DNA of 64,000 nt from Thalassotalea_F euphylliae (lineage in GTDB: Bacteria > Pseudomonadota > Gammaproteobacteria > Enterobacterales > Alteromonadaceae), in the NCBI RefSeq assembly GCF_042682785.1, contig NZ_JBHUIB010000012.1:62001-126000 (forward strand), given 5' to 3'. Shown here in pieces: positions 7,581 to 16,519 of this stretch. The notes below the pieces were generated by a model. That model searched no databases and was not told where the DNA came from. It saw nothing but the letters and a program-made list of their open reading frames with translations. The position numbers and the translations under genes were made by a program. Numbering within the stretch: the first letter of the stretch is position 1; each line of letters opens with the position of its first letter.

Positions 7581-7966
7581 AGGCGATTCGTCCGTTGTAG
7601 TCGTTTCTGAACACGGTAGCGATAGTAGCGGCTGAGTAGCGGTTTAATCAAGGGAAGGCCAATCAATACCGCCAGCCATTTGAAACGCGGAATTTGTGCA
7701 AATAGCAGAATATAGGCATCTAGCTCTTTAACGACTTGTTTGCCGTTGACGATAAGGTGCAGCTCTGAAATGGCGTCCTGTTCTTCAATATTGAAAGTGT
7801 TGAGGACATCAGGCGCAGTGTTTAAGTCTAGCCAGATAATGTTGCTGTGTTCAATACGTTTGAACCGTTCGTATTTTTGCCTGTCTTCTACGCACGTTGG
7901 GCATGCGCCGTCGTACAGTACAATAATGCCGTGCTCGGCACCGGATGGCAGCGAGCACGTATTCAT
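7577..7966 (-). CDS. DCC-family (DUF393) thiol-disulfide-type protein
   Basis: The 129-residue product carries the family signature VLYDGACPTCVEDRQ near the N-terminus, with the CxxC pair at about residues 20-23 (PTC preceded by AC), followed by WLDLNTAP and ELHLIVNGKQV. The C-terminal stretch RFKWLAVLIGLPLIKPLLSR is hydrophobic and may contact the membrane. DUF393 proteins are thioredoxin-like but their substrates are mostly unknown. The start codon shares one base with the stop of the MOSC-reductase gene upstream. Confidence 0.85.
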   Translation of the reverse strand: MNTCSLPSGAEHGIIVLYDGACPTCVEDRQKYERFKRIEHSNIIWLDLNTAPDVLNTFNIEEQDAISELHLIVNGKQVVKELDAYILLFAQIPRFKWLAVLIGLPLIKPLLSRYYRYRVQKRLQRTNRL

Positions 7967-9828
7967 TAGCCTTTGCTCACTACAATGTCAGATTGCGGAA
8001 TAGAGCTACACGCCAGAATATAGCCCTGTTCTTGTTCGCCAGGCATTAAGCCGTCAGTGGCGAGTTGGCGCACTTCGCCGCTTTCCAGCTTAACTTTGCA
8101 GCGGCCACACATGCCACCACGGCATGAGTAAGGCAGAATAAGCCCTGCGTCTTCACCTTGGTCGAGAATTGGCATTTTGCTGTTGCCTGCCACTGATTTG
8201 TTCCAGCTATCGAATAAAATATTCACGTTAGCAGGGGCCGGTTTGGCTTCTGGCGTTTTGTTGAAGCGTTTTCCAAAGCTTTCAAAATGGAATTGTTTTT
8301 CTGGCAGGCCCAATTCCAGCAACATTGCTTTAGCACTTTCCCTAAAGCCTTCAGGGCCGCACACCATAACATCTCGTTCGGTAAGTGCTGGAATATTACC
8401 GAGCATTTGTGTCGATAAATGGCCTTGGTAATCTTGCCAATCAGGTTTCGCATTTTGCGTAAGCGTGTAACTGACGCGGCAGTTACCGTGTTGTTTTGCA
8501 AGTGCTGCGACTTCATCAAGCGCGATAAGGTCTTTCTCGCTGCGTGCAGAGTGGAAGAACACAACATCTCGGTGGTCGTTTTTATCCACTAAAGACTTAA
8601 GCATAGACAGCATTGGCGTGATACCGCTGCCGGCGCTAAGCAGTAGAATTTTGTCTTGCGATATGGTCTCAACGGTAAACTTACCTGCAGGGCTTTTCGC
8701 GGTAATTTCATCACCAACAGCAAAGTGGTCATGCAAGAAGTTTGATACTTTGCCGTCTGGTACTCTTTTTACCGTAATCGATAAGGTTTCTGGCCGCGAA
8801 GGGCATGAGCTAATGGTATAAACCGCGTTTGTTTTCTTGCCATTGATATTGAGCTTAAAAGGCAAGTGTTGGCCTGCGATAAAACTTGGCATATCACCTT
8901 TTTTCGGTTTGAACACAAAGGTTTTCACATCATGCGTTTCGTCATAGATATGACTGCACACCATAGAGAACTGTTCATTATTGGTAGACGATGTTTTCTT
9001 TTTAGATAACACAAAAGCAGGTGGCGCTTGCGTGCTGAGCACACTGACTTGGTCACCTTGTTTCACTTGGCCTTTGTTGAGCGGAATAATGTTCTGGCCA
9101 AACATGACATCGCCCGATTCAACTTGCCTGAATGATTTCAGTGTTGAAAGTGGTTCCATTTGTGGATGTTTCTCGGCGGTGGTTGGTTCAACCGTAGTAA
9201 AAATACAACGCGAGCATGGTTTGGTTAGTTCAAATTCTACTTCGCCGATACGGATGTGCTTCCAACCATCTTCAGCAAAAGGCTCGCAACCGCTAACAAC
9301 AAGATTTGGCCTGAAGTGCTTCATCGTGACGTTGTGTTTCAGGCGGCGGTTAAGTTCATCAAGCGAGCCTTGTGAAATTAATAGCAAAGGGTAGCCATCA
9401 GCAAAGGCGACTGGGTTGCTAGAATTCTTTACGTGTCTTGTCGATTGCTCGCCAAAATATAATAACCGTACAGGCTGACCAATATATTGACTAAACCAAT
9501 GGTCGACAGCCTCGTGGCAACGCTGCCCCAAGATAGTGTCATTCCATACCGTAACGTGCTGATACTCGTCTAAACATTGCTGATATTGCACATGCAGTAA
9601 TGGCATGTCAGGCGCGGTTAATACTAAGCCGTCGTGGGTCAGGTTCGCTTGTATCAAGCACATTTTTGGTAGTGTACGTGCAGTGATGAACTGTCCTTTG
9701 CTATCACACACCACAAATCGTCGATCGAACGGCAAACCAATATTGTCGACCCAGCTTGACGATAAATCGATGCCGGCGGATGACTTAATAGGGTAAACAC
9801 TGATTTGCTCTAGCTGGACAAATGCCAC
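7966..9828 (-). CDS. MOSC domain - flavin reductase - 2Fe-2S ferredoxin fusion protein
   Basis: The 620-residue product joins three parts. Residues 1 to about 270 are the MOSC beta-barrel and MOSC domain (PIKSSAGIDL, LPFDRRFVV, FRPNLVVSG, and KPCSRCIFTTVEP with the likely molybdenum-ligand cysteine). Residues about 290-515 are a ferredoxin-NADP reductase module (FAD motif YTISS, NAD(P) motif SAGSGITPMLSM, CGPEGF). The last about 85 residues are a plant-type ferredoxin (CRGGMCGRCK and a fourth Cys in ILACSS). E. coli YcbX has MOSC plus ferredoxin and reduces N-hydroxylated bases; this version carries its own reductase, so it may take electrons directly from NAD(P)H. It heads the unit with the DCC and ybaK genes. 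Confidence 0.88.
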   Translation of the reverse strand: MAFVQLEQISVYPIKSSAGIDLSSSWVDNIGLPFDRRFVVCDSKGQFITARTLPKMCLIQANLTHDGLVLTAPDMPLLHVQYQQCLDEYQHVTVWNDTILGQRCHEAVDHWFSQYIGQPVRLLYFGEQSTRHVKNSSNPVAFADGYPLLLISQGSLDELNRRLKHNVTMKHFRPNLVVSGCEPFAEDGWKHIRIGEVEFELTKPCSRCIFTTVEPTTAEKHPQMEPLSTLKSFRQVESGDVMFGQNIIPLNKGQVKQGDQVSVLSTQAPPAFVLSKKKTSSTNNEQFSMVCSHIYDETHDVKTFVFKPKKGDMPSFIAGQHLPFKLNINGKKTNAVYTISSCPSRPETLSITVKRVPDGKVSNFLHDHFAVGDEITAKSPAGKFTVETISQDKILLLSAGSGITPMLSMLKSLVDKNDHRDVVFFHSARSEKDLIALDEVAALAKQHGNCRVSYTLTQNAKPDWQDYQGHLSTQMLGNIPALTERDVMVCGPEGFRESAKAMLLELGLPEKQFHFESFGKRFNKTPEAKPAPANVNILFDSWNKSVAGNSKMPILDQGEDAGLILPYSCRGGMCGRCKVKLESGEVRQLATDGLMPGEQEQGYILACSSIPQSDIVVSKG

Positions 9829-9928
9829 AGATAACTCCTTGTTTTTCGTAACAACAACTTGTTGACGAAGATCGAATAATGAAGAGAAAAGTCTCTCTAA
9901 ATCTTGGGCAATCTATCGCGATAATGCA

Positions 9929-9953
9929 ATGACAAAACTATGAAATTTGTCAT
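9929..9953. promoter_or_regulatory. 8-bp inverted repeat upstream of mpl
   Basis: ATGACAAA and TTTGTCAT are perfect inverted arms separated by nine bases, in the divergent region between the MOSC fusion gene and mpl. It may be an operator. No regulator is suggested by the sequence alone. Confidence 0.25.
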
Positions 9954-10045
9954 CAAAGTGCCATAAAAATTAGGGTGCGTGTAGGCAGGGCGTATTGAGT
10001 CAGGTATATTGTCGAGCAATTGAATCGATTGATGTTTTGGGATTT

Positions 10046-11419
10046 ATGCACGTTCATATTCTCGGCATTTGCGGCACCTTTATGGGCGGTATTGCTGCAA
10101 TTGCTAAACAACTTGGTCATCGCGTTTCAGGCTGCGATGCTAATGTTTACCCGCCAATGAGTACCCAACTGGAAGCGTTAGGCATTGAGCTTAAACAAGG
10201 TTATCTAACTGAGCACTTAGACGATGAACCCGACATGGTCATTGTGGGTAATGCTATGGCGCGCGGTAATCCTATGGTGGAATACGTACTCGACCGCAAT
10301 ATCCCTTATACGTCTGGCCCGCAGTGGTTATTGGAGCATGTGCTAAAAGATCGCTGGGTATTGGCGGTATCGGGCACGCATGGCAAAACCACCACAAGCA
10401 GTATGCTGACCTGGATTTTGGAATACGCGAAGTTAGCGCCGGGTTACCTTATAGGCGGTGTGCCACAAAACTTTGATGTATCTGCTCGTTTGGGTAACGC
10501 ACCGTTCTTTGTGATTGAAGCAGACGAATACGACACTGCTTTTTTCGATAAACGTTCTAAGTTTGTGCACTATCGTCCACGTACATTGGTGATCAACAAC
10601 ATGGAATTTGACCATGCTGATATCTTCAATGACATCAGTGATATTCAGCGTCAGTTCCATCACTTGGTGCGCATGGTGCCGAGCAATGGTTTGATTTTGT
10701 CGCCGAGCGATGAAACCTATGTTGAGCAAACCTTAGAACAAGGTTGTTGGACACCTCAAGAAAAAGCATCAGGCACACAGCAAACAGACAAAGGTTGGTA
10801 TGCTGACAAAGTAAAAGAAGACGGCAGCGTTTTCGACGTCTACATTGACGGTGTTAAACAAGGTACCGTGAACTGGTCGTTAATTGGTGACTTTAATATT
10901 GATAATGCCTTGATGGCGATTGGTGCTGCTCGCCATGCAGGTGTGCCAGCGGGTGTTGCCATTGACGCTTTGGGTGAGTACATCAACACTAAGCGTAGAT
11001 TAGAGCTGCGCGGCGATGTTGCCAATATCAAAGTGTATGACGACTTTGCCCATCACCCAACTGCGATAGAAAAAACGCTAACCGCGATGCGCGATCATGT
11101 TGGTGATTCACGCGTTATTGCGGTGCTGGAACCTCGCTCGAATACCATGAAAAGTGGTGTTCATAAAAATACGTTGGCGGCGTCTTTAGCAAAATCAGAT
11201 CAGGTATTTGTGCTGCAAGGCGACAAAGTGCAATGGTCGGTGGCTGACATGGCAGCGCAATGCTCGCAGCCGTTTATTGCCAATGATGATGTAGAAAAGT
11301 TAGTAGAACTGGTCGCTGATGAAGCTAAACCGGGTGATCATATCGTAGTAATGAGCAACGGCGGCTTTGGTGGTTTCCACGATAAGCTGCTAGCATCATT
11401 AACAGCACGTCATCTATAG
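10046..11419 (+). CDS. mpl: murein peptide ligase Mpl
   Basis: Mpl joins the recycled tripeptide L-Ala-gamma-D-Glu-meso-DAP to UDP-N-acetylmuramate in the cytosol. The 457-residue product has the N-terminal MHVHILGICGTFMGG block, the P-loop VSGTHGKTTTSSM, the middle-domain EADEYDTAFFDKRSK motif special to Mpl, NNMEFDHADIF, and the C-terminal DDFAHHPTAI and LEPRSNTM. The frame opens upstream at 9995, but the family starts at MHVHILG, so ATG at 10046 is chosen. ubiX follows after 8 bases, as in many gammaproteobacteria. Confidence 0.95.
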   Translation: MHVHILGICGTFMGGIAAIAKQLGHRVSGCDANVYPPMSTQLEALGIELKQGYLTEHLDDEPDMVIVGNAMARGNPMVEYVLDRNIPYTSGPQWLLEHVLKDRWVLAVSGTHGKTTTSSMLTWILEYAKLAPGYLIGGVPQNFDVSARLGNAPFFVIEADEYDTAFFDKRSKFVHYRPRTLVINNMEFDHADIFNDISDIQRQFHHLVRMVPSNGLILSPSDETYVEQTLEQGCWTPQEKASGTQQTDKGWYADKVKEDGSVFDVYIDGVKQGTVNWSLIGDFNIDNALMAIGAARHAGVPAGVAIDALGEYINTKRRLELRGDVANIKVYDDFAHHPTAIEKTLTAMRDHVGDSRVIAVLEPRSNTMKSGVHKNTLAASLAKSDQVFVLQGDKVQWSVADMAAQCSQPFIANDDVEKLVELVADEAKPGDHIVVMSNGGFGGFHDKLLASLTARHL

Positions 11420-11427
11420 GGTAGTCA

Positions 11428-12072
11428 ATGACTCAAACAATTGAACAAGCAACCGTTCACGGCTTTCAATCGCCCATTACTGTCGCGATTACTGGCGCCT
11501 CTGGTGCGCCGTATGCATTAACGTTAATTCGCGCCTTGGTTCAGGCAAATCATCAAGTGTATGTGTTGATGTCTAGCGCGGCACGCGTTGTCTTTGATAC
11601 CGAAGTAGGCATTAAGGTGCCGGGCTCGCCAGAAGCGGCCAGTCAGTTTTTTATCGATTACTTTGATGCAAAACCAGAGCAAATTATTGCATTCGGCAAA
11701 GAGCAATGGTTTTCGCCTGTCGCTTCAGGTTCTGCGGCACCTAAAAAAATGGTGGTGTGTCCTTGTTCAACAGGGACATTAGCAGCGATTAGCCAGGGCA
11801 TGAGCGATAACTTAATCGAGCGCGCTGCTGATGTAGTGATCAAAGAAAAAGGTCAGTTGATTTTAGTACCAAGAGAAACGCCTTTTTCGACTATTCATTT
11901 ACGCAATATGCTGGCGCTGTCTGAATTAGGTGCGACTATTATGCCAGCCGCTCCTGGTTTTTATCATGAACCGAAATCGATAGGCGATTTAGTCAACTTT
12001 ATGGTCGGTCGTATTCTCGACCACTTAGGTATCGACCAGTCATTGATGCCGCGTTGGGGTTACCAGAAATAA
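11428..12072 (+). CDS. ubiX: flavin prenyltransferase UbiX
   Basis: UbiX makes the prenylated FMN cofactor used by the decarboxylase UbiD in ubiquinone synthesis. The 214-residue product shows AITGASGAPYAL, SSAARVV, VCPCSTGTLAAISQG with NLIERAADVVIKE, and LVPRETPFSTIHLRNM followed by MPAAPGFYH, all family blocks. The N-terminus extends about 15 residues beyond the usual start, which could mean a later start, but no better methionine is seen. It lies 8 bases after mpl and probably shares its transcript. Confidence 0.94.
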   Translation: MTQTIEQATVHGFQSPITVAITGASGAPYALTLIRALVQANHQVYVLMSSAARVVFDTEVGIKVPGSPEAASQFFIDYFDAKPEQIIAFGKEQWFSPVASGSAAPKKMVVCPCSTGTLAAISQGMSDNLIERAADVVIKEKGQLILVPRETPFSTIHLRNMLALSELGATIMPAAPGFYHEPKSIGDLVNFMVGRILDHLGIDQSLMPRWGYQK

Positions 12073-12104
12073 AAGCGGGCGCCTAGGCGCTCGACTTTTC
12101 ATGT
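12073..12104 (+). terminator. terminator after mpl-ubiX
   Basis: A palindrome centred on GCGCCTAGGCGC, extended by flanking G/C pairs, follows the ubiX stop and is trailed by a short T-run (CTTTTC). It fits a modest intrinsic terminator. Confidence 0.5.
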
Positions 12105-12284
12105 GAAGCAATAGCTTTAGACACATTGTTCCCGAAGTGGGATGTCGATGTTGTCGACAAAACTTCCCCGTTTATCGTAAATACCTTTACCTTTCTCACC
12201 GCGATATGGTTTATTGGTGAGATCAATTATTACTAAGCTCGCATAGACGAGCTGGCACGTTCACTAGAAATAGGTTTATTCAAC

Positions 12285-15200
12285 ATGTCGAAGAGACTTT
12301 CAAAACTTTCAAGCGTTGCATTAGCGCTTGGTATCGCTTTGTCTGCTCCGGTTATGGCGGAAGCAGCAAAAGAAGAGAAAAAAGCGTGGTCCGTTAATGA
12401 ACCACAGGGCGAATTTAAAGACGTAAACATTAACGTTGACCAAGGTACTTGGATGAACGTTGATATTTCTCCAGATGGCAAGACAGTCGTTTTCGACTTA
12501 CTGGGTGATATTTACACCATGCCAGTTTCGGGCGGTGAAGCTAAGCCGTTGATGACCGATATCGCTTGGCAAATGCAGCCTCGATTCAGCCCTGACGGAA
12601 AATACATAGCGTTTACCTCTGACCAAGGTGGTGGTGACAATCTTTGGATCATGAATGCTGATGGCACAGATGCTAAAGCGGTTACCAATGAAACTTTCCG
12701 CTTATTAAACAGCCCTGCATGGTCGCCAGATGGTAACTATTTAGTTGGCCGTAAACACTTTACCGGCTCGCGCTCATTAGGTGCAGGTGAAGTATGGCTT
12801 TACCACAAAACCGGTGGTAGTGGTGTGATGCTAACAAAGCGTCCAAATGAACAGAAAGATTTAGGTGAGCCAGCATTTTCACCTGACGGCAAATACGTGT
12901 ACTTCTCACAAGATGCCACACCAGGTAAAACCTTTCACTACAGTAAAGACTCTGAAAAAGGCATTTATAAAATTAAGCGCCTTGAGCTAGAAACCGGTGA
13001 CATTGAAGTCGTGATTAGTGGTCGTGGTGGTGCAATTCGCCCAACGCCCTCACCGGATGGCAAAACACTAGCGTACATTGCGCGTGATGACTTTGCGTCA
13101 AACTTATACCTTTACGACTTAACGTCAGGTGAGCAGAAGCTTATCTACAAAGACCTTGAACGTGACATGCAAGAGACATGGGCGATTCACGGTGTATACA
13201 CCACAATGGCGTGGACACCGGATGGTGAAGGTTTAATTTTCTGGGATGACGGCAAAATTAAACACTTAGATGTTGACTCAGGTAAAGCGAAAAACATCGA
13301 ATTCAAGGTTAACACTACGAAGAAAATTCAAACGGCATTACGTTTTAAACAAGATATCGACCAAGCTGAATTTGACGTAAAAATGCTCCGTAATGTTCAG
13401 GTTTCACCAGACGGTAAGCGTGTGATATTTGAAGCCATGGGTAACATTTACACCCGTTCATTACCTGATGGAAAGCCGAAGCGTTTAACTAAACAAAAAG
13501 ATCATTTCGAGTTCTACCCAAGCTTCTCACGCGACGGTAAGAAGATTGTTTATGCAACGTGGGATGATGAAAAACTTGGTGACTTACGAGTGGTTTCAAG
13601 CCGCGGCGGTAAAGGCAAGAAGATTACTAAAGAGCCAGGTAAGTACATTGAGCCTAGCTTCTCTCCAGACGGTAAAACAGTCGTTTACCGCAAGGTATCA
13701 GGCGGCTGGATAACTGATCCAAAGTGGGGCTTAAACCCAGGTATTTACACCGTTTCAAGTAAAGGTGGCGAGCCAACGCTTGCAACTGAAACGGGTACGC
13801 TTCCACACTTTGGTAGCCAAAATGACCGTATCTATGTCACGCGCAGCGGCTTAAAGCCTGCATTAGCACGTGTTGATATTGATGGTCAGAACGAAAAAGT
13901 GCTCTACAAAAACAAATTCGCAACGGAATACAAAGTCTCGCCAGATGGTGAATACTTAGCCTTTACAGAGCGCTTCAAAGTATTCGTTACGCCGTTAACT
14001 GAGCGTGGTGATGCAATTGATATTGGTCCTACAGCGAAAAACTTACCGGTTAAGCAGTTATCAGAAGTGCGTGCAGGTGAGTATATTAGTTGGAATGCGA
14101 AATCAAATGGTCTTAACTGGAGCTTAGGTTCAGACCTATACCAAGCTTCAGTTGCGGGGTTATTTGATATTAAATCAGATGCGCCTGACGAGGAAAAAGC
14201 TGAAGATAGCAAGGTGAAGGTGACACCAATCGGCTTTAAATACAAAGCGGATAAGCCATCAGGCGTTGTTGCTTTCTCTGGTGGTAAAGTTATCACGATG
14301 GAAGGCGAGAATCACAATGAAGTGATTGAAAACGGCGTGGTGGTTGTTGAAGGTAACAAAATCATCGCTGTTGGTAAGCAAGGTGAAGTAGAAATTCCAA
14401 GTGGCGCTGAAGTTATTGATACCACAGGCAAGTCAATTGTACCGGGTTTAATTGATGCGCACGCGCATGGCGCGCAAGGTGAAAGCCAGCTGATTCCTCA
14501 ACAAAACTGGAAAAACTACGCAGGCTTAGCATTAGGTGTGACAACCATTCACGATCCGTCGAATGACACGCATGAGTTCTTTGCGGCAAGTGAAATGCAA
14601 AAAGCCGGTAAGATCACTGCAGCTCGTTTGTTCTCAACGGGTCGTATTCTATACGGTGCGACTTTACCGGGTTACACATCACATGTTGATAGCTTAGATG
14701 ATGCTAAATTCCATGTTGAACGTTTACAAAAAGCGGGTGCTTTCTCGGTTAAAAGCTATAACCAGCCTCGCCGTAACCAACGTCAGCAGTTCATCCAGGC
14801 GTCTCGTGAAGCTGGCATGATGGTAGTGCCGGAAGGTGGCTCATTGCTGCAACACAACCTGTCAATGGTGGTTGATGGCCATACGACCCTTGAGCATTCC
14901 ATCTCAACAGCAAAGATCTACGACGATATCCGTCAGCTTTGGTCAGCATCTGAAATGGCTTATACGCCAACCATGGGTGTTGCTTACGGTGGTATCTCGG
15001 GTGAGCACTTCTGGTATGACACAACCAATGTTTGGGAGCATCCGCGCCTAAGCAAATACGTACCGAGCGATGTATTAGACCCGCGTTCAATGCGTCGAAC
15101 AAAAGCGCCTCATCACCACTATAACCATATTAATGTGGCAAAAGTGTCGAAAGAGATGCAAGACCTAGGTGTACTAGTTAACTCTGGTGGTCATGGTCAG

Positions 15201-15506
15201 CGCGAAGGTTTAGCGATGCACTGGGAAATTTGGATGATGTCGCAAGGTGGTATGTCGCCACTGGAAGCGTTGCGTACAGCAACCATAGCACCAGCTATCA
15301 CCTATGGTTTAGATCACCAAATTGGCTCGCTTAAGAAAGGTAAGCTTGCTGATATTATTGTGATTGACGGTGATGTGACTGAAAACATCTTAATCAGTGA
15401 CAAGATAGACTACACCATGGTGAACGGCCGTTTATACAACGCCGAAACCATGAATGAAGTGGGTAATTACAACAATAAGCGTGAAAAATTCTACTTTGAA
15501 AAGTAG
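12285..15506 (+). CDS. exported amidohydrolase with N-terminal TolB/PD40 beta-propeller
   Basis: The 1073-residue product begins with a signal peptide (cleaved after VMAEA, about residue 27). Residues about 50 to 620 hold repeated SPDGK-type PD40/TolB propeller blades (FSPDGKYIAFTS, FSPDGKTVVYR and others). Residues about 665-1050 are an amidohydrolase domain: entry strand AFSGGKVITMEG, metal site VPGLIDAHAHG, then LEHSI and VNSGGHGQREG, and the closing GLDHQIGSLKKGKLADI typical of imidazolonepropionase-like enzymes. Such fusions occur in marine and soil bacteria and are thought to act on peptides or amides in the periplasm; the substrate is unknown. A strong terminator follows. Confidence 0.88.
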   Translation: MSKRLSKLSSVALALGIALSAPVMAEAAKEEKKAWSVNEPQGEFKDVNINVDQGTWMNVDISPDGKTVVFDLLGDIYTMPVSGGEAKPLMTDIAWQMQPRFSPDGKYIAFTSDQGGGDNLWIMNADGTDAKAVTNETFRLLNSPAWSPDGNYLVGRKHFTGSRSLGAGEVWLYHKTGGSGVMLTKRPNEQKDLGEPAFSPDGKYVYFSQDATPGKTFHYSKDSEKGIYKIKRLELETGDIEVVISGRGGAIRPTPSPDGKTLAYIARDDFASNLYLYDLTSGEQKLIYKDLERDMQETWAIHGVYTTMAWTPDGEGLIFWDDGKIKHLDVDSGKAKNIEFKVNTTKKIQTALRFKQDIDQAEFDVKMLRNVQVSPDGKRVIFEAMGNIYTRSLPDGKPKRLTKQKDHFEFYPSFSRDGKKIVYATWDDEKLGDLRVVSSRGGKGKKITKEPGKYIEPSFSPDGKTVVYRKVSGGWITDPKWGLNPGIYTVSSKGGEPTLATETGTLPHFGSQNDRIYVTRSGLKPALARVDIDGQNEKVLYKNKFATEYKVSPDGEYLAFTERFKVFVTPLTERGDAIDIGPTAKNLPVKQLSEVRAGEYISWNAKSNGLNWSLGSDLYQASVAGLFDIKSDAPDEEKAEDSKVKVTPIGFKYKADKPSGVVAFSGGKVITMEGENHNEVIENGVVVVEGNKIIAVGKQGEVEIPSGAEVIDTTGKSIVPGLIDAHAHGAQGESQLIPQQNWKNYAGLALGVTTIHDPSNDTHEFFAASEMQKAGKITAARLFSTGRILYGATLPGYTSHVDSLDDAKFHVERLQKAGAFSVKSYNQPRRNQRQQFIQASREAGMMVVPEGGSLLQHNLSMVVDGHTTLEHSISTAKIYDDIRQLWSASEMAYTPTMGVAYGGISGEHFWYDTTNVWEHPRLSKYVPSDVLDPRSMRRTKAPHHHYNHINVAKVSKEMQDLGVLVNSGGHGQREGLAMHWEIWMMSQGGMSPLEALRTATIAPAITYGLDHQIGSLKKGKLADIIVIDGDVTENILISDKIDYTMVNGRLYNAETMNEVGNYNNKREKFYFEK

Positions 15507-15530
15507 CGCTTAGGCTGGATTGTGAGTAAT

Positions 15531-15559
15531 AAAAGCCCGGTATCAGCCGGGCTTTTTTA
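15531..15559. terminator. bidirectional terminator
   Basis: AAAAGCCCGG-tatcag-CCGGGCTTTTTT is a perfect stem with an A-run before and a T-run after, placed between the convergent ends of the amidohydrolase gene and the solute-binding-like gene. It can serve both strands and slightly overlaps the end of the minus-strand gene. Confidence 0.85.
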
Positions 15560-16369
15560 TTGCAAATACGCTGTTCGTAGCGCTTCACGAATTCTAGCGT
15601 ACTCTTCTCGCGGCATTTCATTGCGATGTCCGCGTAGGACTTTTTCGAAAAAGCTTGGTTTACCCATCTCTTCATTTATACGTGTGATGAATCTGTCGCC
15701 AAGTGGTGAATCTGAGCATACAACATGACCAAAAATAAAGTCCGTCGCTTCAATGAGCTCATGTAAGTTATACAGCTGACGAGCCTCTTCTTCTGGGTAA
15801 ACAGAGACAATAGTTGGCCAGAACTCGATGAATGCGTCGATACGTTTAGTTTTCATCATTTCTCTCAGTCTGATACTTGCTGACGAGCCCTCGACCATGA
15901 CAACGTTATGTTCGGGTAGTTTATTTATGGCTTGATCTAAACGTTTGCCATAACTGCGACCGCTGGCGATACCAATTGTGAGATTCCATTTATCAACAGT
16001 TGCTACTAACGATACAGATTCTGGAATTTGCGCATCAGCATGTGTGATGAGTCGATTAGGTGGGAAGGCGAGTAAAGGGTATTTACCAAAACTACCCATC
16101 TGCTCTCGTTCGGCTGTTCGACGTTTGTTATACAGGCACACATTGTCAGATTGAGACAAGGCAACCCATTCGCGTTTCATGCTAGAGTTTTGGAAGGTAA
16201 CGTTGAATTCGTCTTGAACGTTTTTAACAACGTCTTCAAACAACACGCCAGCTAAATCTTGTGGACTGATCATGTTATTGTTGTAACTGTCACTGTATAT
16301 CGTGATGTTGGTGCTCTTTCCATGTGCCATGCCGCAAAGCAGCAATAATCCCATTACAAAGACTTTCAT
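15557..16369 (-). CDS. periplasmic solute-binding-like protein (family 3 type)
   Basis: The 270-residue product has a signal peptide (VFVMGLLLLCGMAHG, cleavage near residue 17). The rest resembles the substrate-binding protein family 3 fold: two lobes with the returning segment KWNLTIGIASGRSYGKRLDQAI, SSASIRLREMMKTKRIDAFIEF, and a final helix with RGHRNEMPREEY. No transporter genes are adjacent, so it may be an orphan binding protein or a sensor partner. It contains two cysteines (CLYNKRR and VVCSDSP) that could pair. Ligand is unknown. Confidence 0.7.
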   Translation of the reverse strand: MKVFVMGLLLLCGMAHGKSTNITIYSDSYNNNMISPQDLAGVLFEDVVKNVQDEFNVTFQNSSMKREWVALSQSDNVCLYNKRRTAEREQMGSFGKYPLLAFPPNRLITHADAQIPESVSLVATVDKWNLTIGIASGRSYGKRLDQAINKLPEHNVVMVEGSSASIRLREMMKTKRIDAFIEFWPTIVSVYPEEEARQLYNLHELIEATDFIFGHVVCSDSPLGDRFITRINEEMGKPSFFEKVLRGHRNEMPREEYARIREALRTAYLQ

Positions 16370-16519
16370 AAGCAGTCATCTGGGTTTATGCATGGTTAAT
16401 TGCTAGCATGAAACATAGACCCCTTTGCTGTCAAACAGGACGTTAAGAAATGTCACAAATTAGCGATGAAATCGCTAGACAGTAGGCTTCGAAGAAAAGT
16501 ACATTGATAACCAATAATT

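Noticed and set aside
8223..9394. Several 80-140 residue frames antisense or out of frame within the MOSC fusion gene
   Set aside because: They are shadows of a single well-supported 620-residue gene and have no family features or ribosome sites.
12134..12165. Inverted repeat GAAGT...GTCGA/TCGAC...ACTTC before the amidohydrolase gene
   Set aside because: It is symmetric but has no T-run and no clear regulator, so I do not call it a terminator or operator.
13904..14296. 130-residue frame antisense to the amidohydrolase
   Set aside because: No homology-like motif, no ribosome site; the opposite strand has an intact conserved protein.
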